From NCBI GenBank assembly GCA_035380045.1, contig DAOSWM010000102.1:1-8419 (forward strand): a DNA stretch of 8,419 bases. The letters run 5' to 3'. The notes below the pieces were generated by a model. The model worked only from the letters and a program-made list of their open reading frames with translations. It was not told where the DNA came from and searched no databases. Positions 1-7,070 of the stretch are shown piece after piece. Origin of the DNA: DAOSWM01 sp035380045. GTDB lineage: Bacteria; Bacteroidota; Bacteroidia; Bacteroidales; Tenuifilaceae. The translations under genes were made by a program, and so were the position numbers. The stretch's first letter is position 1; each line of letters starts with the position of its first letter.

Positions 1-1241
1 CGGCGAATGCTCAGGAACCGTTAAGTCTTACTCTCAAGGATGCTCAGGAGCAAGCATTGGAGCATAACAGGAAACTTAAAAACGCTTCGCTGGAAATTCA
101 GAAGGCAGAAGCTAGCCGTTGGAAGGCCTTAGCCTCAATGCTTCCACAGGCAAGCGTAAAGCTCGACTATACCAACTTTATGGGTTATGAGATTAATTTT
201 GGAATGATGTCAATTCCGATGAACCCATCGGGAAACCTAACCGCACAGGTTGCAGTAGCGCTCAGCGGTGCGCAGGTTATGGGGACTCAGCTTAGCGAAA
301 TAGCAATGAAGATGGCTGAAATTAACCGCCAGAAAACGGAGCATGAACTTATAAACCAAGTGAAAACGCTTTACTTCTCCGTACTTATTATGAATGAAAC
401 GGTTGCCCTGCTTGAGCAGAATCTGGAGAATATGAGGAAACTACATAGCTTCACGGAGAACTCGGTTAGGGTTGGTGTAGCCGATCAAACCGATGCGGAT
501 AAGCTGAAGGTACAGGTGTCAACCCTGGAGAATAGCATCAACGCAACAAAGCGCTCGTTGGAAATGCTCAACAATTCGCTCAGACTGCAAATGGGGGTCG
601 ATGTTTCGCAACAAATTGTGCTAACCCAAACCGTGGATGAGCTGCTGGACGTTGAAAGCGCCTTGCAGCTTCTGAAAACCGATTTTGTGCTCGATAACAA
701 CCTTAGCTACCAGCTGCTTAAAAAATCAACCGATCTATCGAAGAAGCAGATTTCGCTCAACGCTTGGAGCTACGGACCAACGCTGAGCGCATTTTACCAG
801 TACACCAAAAAAACGTACTTCGGCAAGGACGAGGGCTTTAACACAACTCCTCCCAACCTGATTGGGGCGTCACTTTCCATTCCAATTTTTTCGAGCGGCG
901 TAAACTACGCCAAGGTTCGCGAAGCGAAAATTTCCTACGAAACTCAAGTGAATACCCTGGATGATACCGAGGAGGCCCTTAAAATTCAGCATAGCCAGCT
1001 GTGCTACAACCTTACCTCGGCGTTTGAAAGCTACGAGAATCAGAAGGAAAATGTTGAGGTGAATAAGCGAATTCTCGAGAATATTTCGAAGAAGTACGAG
1101 CAGGGCATGGCTTCCAGCCTCGATGTAACCACCTCGGGAACGAATCTCATTGCTGCGCAAAGTAGCTATGTGAAGGCGCTAATGGACGTGGTAACTGCAC
1201 AGGTAGCATTGGAGGAGTTGATAAATAAAGGAAATATATAG
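1..1241 (+). CDS. TolC-family outer membrane efflux factor (5' end outside window)
   Basis: This is the outer membrane channel of the tripartite efflux pump encoded by the next two genes; a trimer would form a beta-barrel in the outer membrane and a helical tunnel in the periplasm. The reading frame is open from the window edge (first whole codon at 3) to TAG at 1239-1241, giving 412 visible residues. It begins A-N-A-Q-E-P, which looks like a signal peptidase I site (A-x-A before Gln), so only the start and most of the signal peptide appear to be missing. A TTG at 57 lies inside the mature protein and is not the start. Two outer-membrane-efflux repeats are visible: each has long amphipathic heptad-like helices and a strand segment, the second containing L-S-I-P-I-F-S-S-G around 880-900. 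The C-terminal half has the usual helix ending in A-Q-V-A-L-E-E-L. Family assignment is firm; the substrate cannot be read from this gene. Confidence 0.93.
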   Translation, partial: ANAQEPLSLTLKDAQEQALEHNRKLKNASLEIQKAEASRWKALASMLPQASVKLDYTNFMGYEINFGMMSIPMNPSGNLTAQVAVALSGAQVMGTQLSEIAMKMAEINRQKTEHELINQVKTLYFSVLIMNETVALLEQNLENMRKLHSFTENSVRVGVADQTDADKLKVQVSTLENSINATKRSLEMLNNSLRLQMGVDVSQQIVLTQTVDELLDVESALQLLKTDFVLDNNLSYQLLKKSTDLSKKQISLNAWSYGPTLSAFYQYTKKTYFGKDEGFNTTPPNLIGASLSIPIFSSGVNYAKVREAKISYETQVNTLDDTEEALKIQHSQLCYNLTSAFESYENQKENVEVNKRILENISKKYEQGMASSLDVTTSGTNLIAAQSSYVKALMDVVTAQVALEELINKGNI

Positions 1242-1264
1242 ATTGAACGCAAATAAATTATAGT

Positions 1265-2281
1265 ATGAACAAGTTAGTTAATGCATTTATTATCGGCAGC
1301 TTGGCATTGGGTGTCTACAGCTGCGGAATGAAAAAGACCGAACAGCAAGCAGAAGTTGAAAGGGTTGAGAAGGTTAAGGTTACTCATCTTGCCAAAACAA
1401 AGGTTGCTCGTCGTATCGAGCTTTCAACAACATTGCAGGGCTACGAAACCATGAATATTGCTCCTGCTGTTACGGGGCGAATTGAGGAAATTTACGTTGA
1501 GGTAGGCTCGTCGGTAAAGGAGGGCGATATGCTGGTTCGGATGGATCAAACCCAGCTAAACACCACGAAACTGACGTTCGCAAACCTGAAGGTTGAGTAC
1601 GAGCGTGTGAAAACATTGTACGAATCGGGAACCATCCCGCAGCAAACCTTCGACCAAGCAAAACTTGGTTACGAGCAAACCAGAGAAAGTCTGGAGTTTC
1701 TTACCGAAAATACTTTCGTAAAAGCCAGTATTCCAGGCGTTATTGCTGCTAAAAACTACGAGGATGGCGAGTTGTACGCAGGTGCACCCATCCTAATCCT
1801 TACCCAAATTCATTTGCTTAAAGCGCTGGTTAATATCCCCGAGTCTTACTTCCCTTTGGTAAAGGAGGGATTGAAGCTGAAACTAAGGTCCGATATCTAT
1901 CCAGAGCAAACCTTCGATGCTACCATCGAAACTATTTACCCTACCATCGATGCTGCTTCGCATACATTTCAGGCGAAACTAAGAATCCCTAATTCCAAGG
2001 AGCTGCTTCGTCCTGGTATGTTCGTTAGAACAACGCTTGAGTTGGGTGATTTTGAAGCTATTATGGTTCCCTACCAGTCGGTGCTTAAACTTACAGGTTC
2101 GAATAACCGCTACATATTCCTGAACGAAAATGGCGTTGCAAAACGTGTTGATGTTACGTTAGGGCAGCGCTTCGATGAGCTGATTGAAGTGAGAGCCAAT
2201 GGAATTAAAGAGGGCGATGAAATTGTAACCGTTGGACAAGGAAAACTGATTGATGGAGTAAAACTTGAGATTATTCAGTAA
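1265..2281 (+). CDS. RND efflux periplasmic adaptor, membrane fusion protein, lipoprotein
   Basis: The protein (338 residues) bridges the RND pump and the TolC-like channel in the periplasm. The N-terminus has Lys at position 3, a hydrophobic stretch (5-18) and V-Y-S-C at 17-20, which reads as a slightly atypical lipobox, so Cys20 is probably lipidated and anchors it to a membrane. Domains in order: barrel strand and first lipoyl half (about 63-97, with P-A-V-T-G-R-I and V-K-E-G-D), a short alpha-helical hairpin (about 98-146), second lipoyl half (about 149-181), beta-barrel (about 184-258, with L-R-P-G-M-F-V) and membrane-proximal domain (about 265-338). The start at 1265 is chosen because it gives the lipoprotein signal; it lies 23 bases after the channel gene stop, with no Shine-Dalgarno, only A/T-rich sequence. 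The hairpin is short compared with AcrA. HlyD/AcrA-type adaptor identity is secure; drug specificity is unknown. Confidence 0.94.
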   Translation: MNKLVNAFIIGSLALGVYSCGMKKTEQQAEVERVEKVKVTHLAKTKVARRIELSTTLQGYETMNIAPAVTGRIEEIYVEVGSSVKEGDMLVRMDQTQLNTTKLTFANLKVEYERVKTLYESGTIPQQTFDQAKLGYEQTRESLEFLTENTFVKASIPGVIAAKNYEDGELYAGAPILILTQIHLLKALVNIPESYFPLVKEGLKLKLRSDIYPEQTFDATIETIYPTIDAASHTFQAKLRIPNSKELLRPGMFVRTTLELGDFEAIMVPYQSVLKLTGSNNRYIFLNENGVAKRVDVTLGQRFDELIEVRANGIKEGDEIVTVGQGKLIDGVKLEIIQ

Positions 2282-2350
2282 TTCGTTTACAAGTTTTTGA
2301 ACCAATGTGTTGAATAATGGTGATAATGAGAAAAAGTTAAAAGTTTTGAA
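2282..2350 (+). other. Adaptor-pump spacer with no clear promoter
   Basis: This 69-base gap is the longest inside the + strand run. It is A/T-rich and holds two near-copies of AAGTTTTTGAA (2291-2301 and, one T shorter, 2341-2350). A seven-codon frame opens at ATG 2317 and closes with TAA at 2338-2340, just before the pump ATG. I see no convincing Bacteroidota promoter (TTTG then TAnnTTTG at the usual spacing) and no terminator hairpin, so read-through from the adaptor gene into the pump is the simplest view. Confidence 0.45.
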
Positions 2351-5300
2351 ATGAGTATTTATAAAACTGCTATAGATAAGCCCGTTACGACTCTCCTGAT
2401 TTTTGTGGCCGTAATTGTTATAGGTTTGTTCTCGTTGCTGAGGCTACCTATCGATCAGTTTCCTGAACTTGAGCCCCCCTATATTTCGGTGATGACTACC
2501 TACCCAGGGGCAAGTGCAAGTGAAGTTGAGACTAACGTTACTCGTTTGCTTGAGAACAGCCTGAACTCTGTTGATGGGCTGAAGGAGCTAAACTCCTCCT
2601 CGCGCGATAACATGTCACTAATCTTCCTCGAACTTGAGTGGGGAACAAACCTCGATGAGGTTATCAATGATATTAGGTCGTTCATTGATATGACCAAGGA
2701 TAACCTGCCAACCGGATGTTCAAACCCCTTTATTTTCAAGTTCAGTTCCAGCGCAATGCCCATAATTCAGTTTGCCGTTACGGCAGAAGAGAGTTATGCT
2801 GGGTTGGATAAGATTTTGAACGATGTTGTAGTTCCACAGCTTAACCGGGTTGATGGAATTGGGAACATCTCCATTTCAGGTGCTCCCGAACGATACGTTT
2901 ACGTTGACCTAAACCAGGAAAAGATGGATGCCTACGGTATTCCCCTCGAGTTGGTGGGAGCGGCTATAAGCAACAACAACCTGAACCTCTCATCGGGTAC
3001 AGTGAAGATGGAGAAGGAACAGTACCAATTGCAGGTTCGTACAGAATACGTTGAAAGTTCAGAGATTAACGACTTAGTTGTAACAACTACTCCAACGGGG
3101 AAGGTGGTGTACATACGCGATATTGCATCAGTGCGCGATACAATAAAGGATTTGTCTCTTGATGAAAAAATCAATGGGCGTGATGGTGTGAGGGTTATCA
3201 TTACCAAGCAGTCAGGAGCAAACACTGTACAAATTTGTCAGGACGTGAACAAGGAAATGGAGAAGGTAAAAAGGCTTTTGCCAGCCGATGTAGAAATTGA
3301 CCTAATTTACGATTCATCTCTCGACATTCAGAGCTCAATTAACAGCCTTGAGAAATCAATCCTTTATGCGCTAATTTTTGTTGTTCTCGTGGTGCTGTTT
3401 TTCCTTGGGAAAGTGAGAGCTACGCTTATTATTGCAATTACAATTCCAATTGCACTCATTGTTTCATTCGTATACCTGGCATTTGTGGGTAGTTCGTTGA
3501 ACATTATTTCGCTAAGTTCGCTTACTGTTGCAATTGGAATGGTGGTTGACGATGCCATTGTGGTTCTTGAGAATATTATGCGTCATATACAGCGGGGGTC
3601 AAGCCCGCGCGAGGCGGCCAAGTACGCAACCAACGAGGTTTGGGTTTCTGTAATTGCTACTACACTGGTTATTGTTGTGGTTTTCTTGCCGTTAACCATG
3701 CTTGGCGGTTTGGCAGGTGTAATGTTTAAGGAGTTAGGCTGGATTGTTACCATTGTGGTTAGCACTTCCACCATTGTAGCAATTTCTTTAACTCCTATGC
3801 TTTCATCAAAACTTCTTAAGTCAAAAAAAGTAAAAGTTGATGAGTTTGGGCACATTGTAGATGTACAAACCAAAACCAGCTGGTACGAACGCTACGCAAT
3901 CGGCCTCATGGACAGCCTCGACAAATGGTATGCAGAGGCACTTCGCTACTGTTTGCGACATAAAAGAATTACCATTGCCGCAGTTGTGCTGTTATTTTTG
4001 GGTTCGCTTGTTCCGCTTGCAATGGGATTGATTGGTACCGACTTCATGCAGCAAACCGATAGCGGACGTTTAAGCGTTACGGTTGAGCTAAACCGTGGGA
4101 CTCGAATTGAGGAAACTCTTAAAACGGCCAGGAAGCTAGAAACACGTTTCATGGAGCTTGTTCCGGAAATCCGTATCCTTTCAACCTCAGCTGGTTCAAA
4201 CGACGAAGCGGGTATTTCGGCGTTGTTCTCTTCAACAACCAACAACACCATTAGCATGCAAGTTGTTTGCTCCAAGAAGTATGAACGTGAACGTTCAATT
4301 TTTGAAATTGCTGAAGTACTCAGGAAAGAGATGGCGCTATATCCTGAAATTATTGATTACCGTGCTCAACAGGCTGGGTTTGGTATGGGAGCTAACTCAA
4401 CAGTTGATGTAGAGATTTATGGGTTCGATTTTAACACAACGGATGTTCTTGCTGAAACCATAAAACAAACCATTAGTGATAACGTTTCTGGTGCCCGTGA
4501 CATTACTATAAGCCGGGAAGAACAACGGGCTGAACTGAAAATTGTGGTTGATAAGGAGAAACTTGCCATGCATGGGTTGAACTCTGCTACCGTATCGGCT
4601 TACGTACGAAACCGGGTTTCGGGTATGCTCGCTGGTTACCTTAAGGAGGATGGCGATGAGTTTAACATCATAGTAAGAATGGAGGAGAGCAACAGAAACT
4701 CCATTACAGCAATCGAAGATTTAACCATTCCTACCCCAATGGGAGGGAAAATAAAACTTCGTGAGGTTGCTTCCGTTGAGGAGTATTGGTCGTTACCAAC
4801 CATTTCCCGAAAAAGTAGGCAACGTATTGTTTCGGTTCAGGTAACTCCTTTTGAAACTTCGTTGGGCGAGCTTGCAGTTGAAATCGAGAAGGCATTGGAG
4901 GACGTTGATGTACCACAAGGTGTTACAATTAGGATGGGCGGAGACTACGAGGAGCAGCAGGAAACCTTCGCCGACATGGGGTTATTCATGCTTCTAATTA
5001 TTATGTTGGTTTACATTGTAATGGCTTCGCAATTCGAATCGTTTAGTAAACCATTTATTATTATGATGGCTGTTCCTTTCGCAATTACAGGAGTAATCCT
5101 TGCACTGCTTGTTACAGGTACATCACTTGATATGATTGGAGCGCTTGGCGCAATTATGTTGGTTGGAATTGTGGTGAAAAACGGAATTGTGCTGGTTGAC
5201 TACATTAACCTCATGCGCGATAGGGGGTACGAGTTGTACGAAGCCATTTCGCTTGCCGGAGCTTCACGTTTACGCCCGGTACTTATGACCGCGTTTACTA

Positions 5301-5530
5301 CAATTTTGGGTATGTTACCAATGGCTTTAAGTCAAGGTGAAGGATCGGAAATGTGGCGACCAATGGGTATAGTTGTAATTGGCGGATTATTGGTTTCAAC
5401 TTTTGTTACATTAATAGTGGTGCCAGTACTATATGGAATTATGTCGCGACACGGAGAGCGCGATAAAGAGGAAAAAGCTCGCAAAGAATTCGTTTTCCTT
5501 CAACTTTCCGAAGAGAATAACAGCAAGTAA
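2351..5530 (+). CDS. RND efflux pump permease, HAE (AcrB-like) type
   Basis: Proton-driven inner-membrane pump (1059 residues, normal length for AcrB relatives), expected to act as a trimer that captures substrates in the periplasm or outer leaflet and passes them to the adaptor and channel. Visible layout: TM1 (about 13-31), first porter/docking domain (32-335), TM2-TM6 (about 337-485), amphipathic linker, TM7 (about 538-560), second periplasmic domain (561-873), TM8-TM12 (about 874-1031) and a charged cytoplasmic tail. TM4 carries G-M-V-V-D-D-A-I with Asp400 and Asp401, and TM10 carries V-V-K-N-G-I with Lys943, matching the AcrB proton relay; R-L-R-P in TM11 (973-976) is also kept. The Asp pair argues for a hydrophobe/amphiphile pump; CusA-type metal pumps have D-A in TM4. 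The N-terminus M-S-I-Y-K-T-A-I-D-K-P-V-T is typical, fixing the start. It lies 69 bases after the adaptor and 11 before the PII-like gene. The transported compound cannot be determined here. Confidence 0.96.
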   Translation: MSIYKTAIDKPVTTLLIFVAVIVIGLFSLLRLPIDQFPELEPPYISVMTTYPGASASEVETNVTRLLENSLNSVDGLKELNSSSRDNMSLIFLELEWGTNLDEVINDIRSFIDMTKDNLPTGCSNPFIFKFSSSAMPIIQFAVTAEESYAGLDKILNDVVVPQLNRVDGIGNISISGAPERYVYVDLNQEKMDAYGIPLELVGAAISNNNLNLSSGTVKMEKEQYQLQVRTEYVESSEINDLVVTTTPTGKVVYIRDIASVRDTIKDLSLDEKINGRDGVRVIITKQSGANTVQICQDVNKEMEKVKRLLPADVEIDLIYDSSLDIQSSINSLEKSILYALIFVVLVVLFFLGKVRATLIIAITIPIALIVSFVYLAFVGSSLNIISLSSLTVAIGMVVDDAIVVLENIMRHIQRGSSPREAAKYATNEVWVSVIATTLVIVVVFLPLTMLGGLAGVMFKELGWIVTIVVSTSTIVAISLTPMLSSKLLKSKKVKVDEFGHIVDVQTKTSWYERYAIGLMDSLDKWYAEALRYCLRHKRITIAAVVLLFLGSLVPLAMGLIGTDFMQQTDSGRLSVTVELNRGTRIEETLKTARKLETRFMELVPEIRILSTSAGSNDEAGISALFSSTTNNTISMQVVCSKKYERERSIFEIAEVLRKEMALYPEIIDYRAQQAGFGMGANSTVDVEIYGFDFNTTDVLAETIKQTISDNVSGARDITISREEQRAELKIVVDKEKLAMHGLNSATVSAYVRNRVSGMLAGYLKEDGDEFNIIVRMEESNRNSITAIEDLTIPTPMGGKIKLREVASVEEYWSLPTISRKSRQRIVSVQVTPFETSLGELAVEIEKALEDVDVPQGVTIRMGGDYEEQQETFADMGLFMLLIIMLVYIVMASQFESFSKPFIIMMAVPFAITGVILALLVTGTSLDMIGALGAIMLVGIVVKNGIVLVDYINLMRDRGYELYEAISLAGASRLRPVLMTAFTTILGMLPMALSQGEGSEMWRPMGIVVIGGLLVSTFVTLIVVPVLYGIMSRHGERDKEEKARKEFVFLQLSEENNSK

Positions 5531-5541
5531 ATATAATTACA

Positions 5542-5835
5542 ATGAAAGCAGTTTTTATAGTTTTTAACCAGGCAAATTCCGAGCGAGTGGAATACATGCT
5601 CGAAAAGTTGGAAATTAGAGGGTTTACCTTCTTTGAACAAGTTCAAGGAAGGGGAACAAAAACCGGCGAACCACGCCGAGGAACTCATACATGGCCAGAA
5701 ATGAACTCAGCAATAATCACCATTGTTGATGATGATAAGGTTGATGTTCTTCTAAAAACAGTACACAAGCTGGATATGAGAAACAAGGAGATTGGAGTAA
5801 GAGCTTTTGTTTGGAATATCGAGGCTACAGTGTAG
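5542..5835 (+). CDS. PII-like small protein of the RND efflux operon
   Basis: A 97-residue soluble protein whose pattern fits the PII ferredoxin-like fold: strand 1 (1-8, M-K-A-V-F-I-V-F), helix 1 (12-26), strand 2 (28-35), a T-loop-like segment (about 37-54), strand 3 (56-62), an acidic D-D-D turn followed by helix 2 (66-78), and strand 4 (86-93). Compared with E. coli GlnB from memory, V-Q-G-R-G aligns with V-K-G-F-G, R-R-G with Y-R-G, and I-V-D-D-D-K-V-D with V-V-P-D-D-I-V-D. The loop is three or four residues shorter, no Tyr is present at the uridylylation position (the loop has T-H-T-W instead), and the C-terminal Arg-rich end of PII is absent. It begins 11 bases after the pump stop and ends before the terminator, so it is almost certainly co-transcribed with the pump. 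A role as a trimeric sensor or regulator of the pump is inference. It could also be a CutA/DUF3240-like relative; a plain ferredoxin-like protein is the fallback. Confidence 0.8.
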   Translation: MKAVFIVFNQANSERVEYMLEKLEIRGFTFFEQVQGRGTKTGEPRRGTHTWPEMNSAIITIVDDDKVDVLLKTVHKLDMRNKEIGVRAFVWNIEATV

Positions 5836-5861
5836 TTTGTAAAAAGCAATTTTAAATATTG

Positions 5862-5899
5862 AAACCGTGTAGGGTTAAAAAATCTCTACACGGTTTTTT
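5862..5899 (+). terminator. Rho-independent terminator between convergent blocks
   Basis: A perfect 11-base inverted repeat, AAACCGTGTAG at 5862-5872 and CTACACGGTTT at 5886-5896, can be extended inward by a G-T pair and a G-C pair, leaving a loop of about 9 bases (5875-5883). On the + strand the stem runs into six T (5894-5899) and a further T-rich stretch to about 5910, a classic intrinsic terminator 26 bases after the PII-like gene. Read on the - strand the same hairpin starts one base after the MFS stop codon, followed by a poorer T-tract, so it probably ends both transcripts, more efficiently on the + side. Confidence 0.9.
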
Positions 5900-7070
5900 A
5901 TTTTGTTTTTGTACTAATTTCCCCTTCTGGGAAAAGGAATACAAAAGCAATGGAAACAAATGCCATTAGGCCGGTAGCTAGCATTGTGTTGTCCATCCCA
6001 ATAAAATCGCTAAGCACACCAACAAGTAAAACCATAAGTGAATTTATCACAAAACTTAAAGTCATGTAAATGCTGTTTAAAAAAGCGGGTCTTTTGGTAG
6101 CTTGCTCCTGAACAACGGCCATAATTATAGGAGTTGCAACAAAAAATGTAAATCCAACAAGAATAAGCAATGGTATTGTAAGGAAGTTAAAATAGAATAA
6201 ACTTAGCATTAAGATTGGGCTGGCGATGGAGGATATTAACAGAGTAACTTTATAGCTAATCTTTTCTGTAATATATCCTGCAAAAAAACTTCCTGCTGCA
6301 CCTGAAAGCTGCAAAACTGAAAGTGAAATACTTGCAAGCCAGAGAGAATTCCCTTTGTCAGTAAGGTATATAACTAAATACAAAGTAAGAAACGCCTTCA
6401 TCCCTGCATTAAAAAATAAAAAACCCGAAATTGCTGTAAAAAGTGGAATGTACTTTTTTCTTTCGATTGATCGATTCTCACTTGTTGCTAAAGAAACTTT
6501 TTTTCGAATATACTTGAAGTTTCGTAGCTGAAAGTAGAGAATTATTGATGCGATTATTCCAATGGGAATTACCCGTAAAGAACCCTCAAGACTCCACCAC
6601 GATATTACTGCTGTGATTAGCAACGGACCTAGAGTGCGGGCAATTTCTCCACCAAACATGTAGTAACCCATCGATTTTGCCGTGTTATTTCCTGAATATC
6701 TTTTTACTAACACTGGAGAGGCAACATGGAAAAAGGCGGCGCTTAATCCGGCAACAAACAGAAGAATTGCGATGGTTGAGTAGTTAGGAGCAATTCCCAG
6801 AAAACTCATTGAAATTCCTGTAACAGCAGGAGTTAAAATAATCATGTATTTGAGGCCTGTTCTATCGGCCATGGCGCCAATAAATGGATTTATGAGCGAA
6901 GGAACTCTTCGGATAACATCAAGTAACCCAACTAGTGATAGGGAAATTCCCAGCTTATCGATTAGTAAGGGAAGCATTGGCGCCAGAAACGACGAATACA
7001 AATCGTGCAAGAAATGCCCGGTTGAAATGGAGAGAACTTTCGATTTTTTGTAGCTGGTTTTATTCATCAT
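5898..7070 (-). CDS. MFS transporter, fosmidomycin-resistance (Fsr)-like
   Basis: Predicted 12-helix inner-membrane exporter of the major facilitator superfamily, 390 residues from the ATG at 7070 (ATG at 7067 is an equal alternative). The N-terminal G-H-F-L-H-D-L-Y-S-S-F (18-28) resembles the S-H-x-x-N-D start of Fsr proteins. The loop between TM2 and TM3 has the MFS motif A form G-A-M-A-D-R-T-G-L-K (65-74). A-A-F-F-H at 111-115, followed by G-Y-Y-M-F-G-G and L-G-P-L-L (135-151), matches the Fsr region usually reading F-H-P, with Val in place of Pro. A hydrophilic central loop (about 183-207) splits the two six-helix halves. An in-frame GTG at 7172 would add an N-terminus lying wholly within the MATE gene and unlike the family, so it is rejected. 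The start overlaps the MATE stop by 8 or 11 bases, implying an operon. MFS membership is certain; the Fsr-type call is good but its substrate is not known. Confidence 0.9.
   Translation of the reverse strand: MMNKTSYKKSKVLSISTGHFLHDLYSSFLAPMLPLLIDKLGISLSLVGLLDVIRRVPSLINPFIGAMADRTGLKYMIILTPAVTGISMSFLGIAPNYSTIAILLFVAGLSAAFFHVASPVLVKRYSGNNTAKSMGYYMFGGEIARTLGPLLITAVISWWSLEGSLRVIPIGIIASIILYFQLRNFKYIRKKVSLATSENRSIERKKYIPLFTAISGFLFFNAGMKAFLTLYLVIYLTDKGNSLWLASISLSVLQLSGAAGSFFAGYITEKISYKVTLLISSIASPILMLSLFYFNFLTIPLLILVGFTFFVATPIIMAVVQEQATKRPAFLNSIYMTLSFVINSLMVLLVGVLSDFIGMDNTMLATGLMAFVSIAFVFLFPEGEISTKTK
7060..7070 (-). promoter_or_regulatory. Stop-start overlap coupling MATE and MFS translation
   Basis: On the - strand the end of the MATE gene (A-K-N-D-E-stop, TAA at 7062-7060) overlaps two consecutive ATG codons of the MFS gene (7070-7068 and 7067-7065) in a different frame. 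No clear Shine-Dalgarno precedes them; only the A-rich GCAAAGA is near. Such an overlap favours re-initiation by ribosomes finishing the MATE gene, and it sets the MFS start. Which of the two ATGs is used cannot be decided by eye. Confidence 0.7.

Noticed and set aside
57..59. TTG as the start of the outer membrane factor
   Set aside because: The same frame is open upstream to the window edge and encodes a plausible signal-peptide cleavage site (A-N-A before Q-E-P), so the true start lies outside the window.
2282..2350. Internal promoter for the pump gene
   Set aside because: TTTG- and TA-containing words occur, but not at the spacing of the Bacteroidota -33/-7 elements, and A/T-rich spacers produce such words by chance.
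3946..4275. Open frame of 109 codons on the - strand inside the pump gene
   Set aside because: It is antisense to a full-length conserved RND permease and is rich in Ser/Thr/Val as expected of complementary-strand translation.
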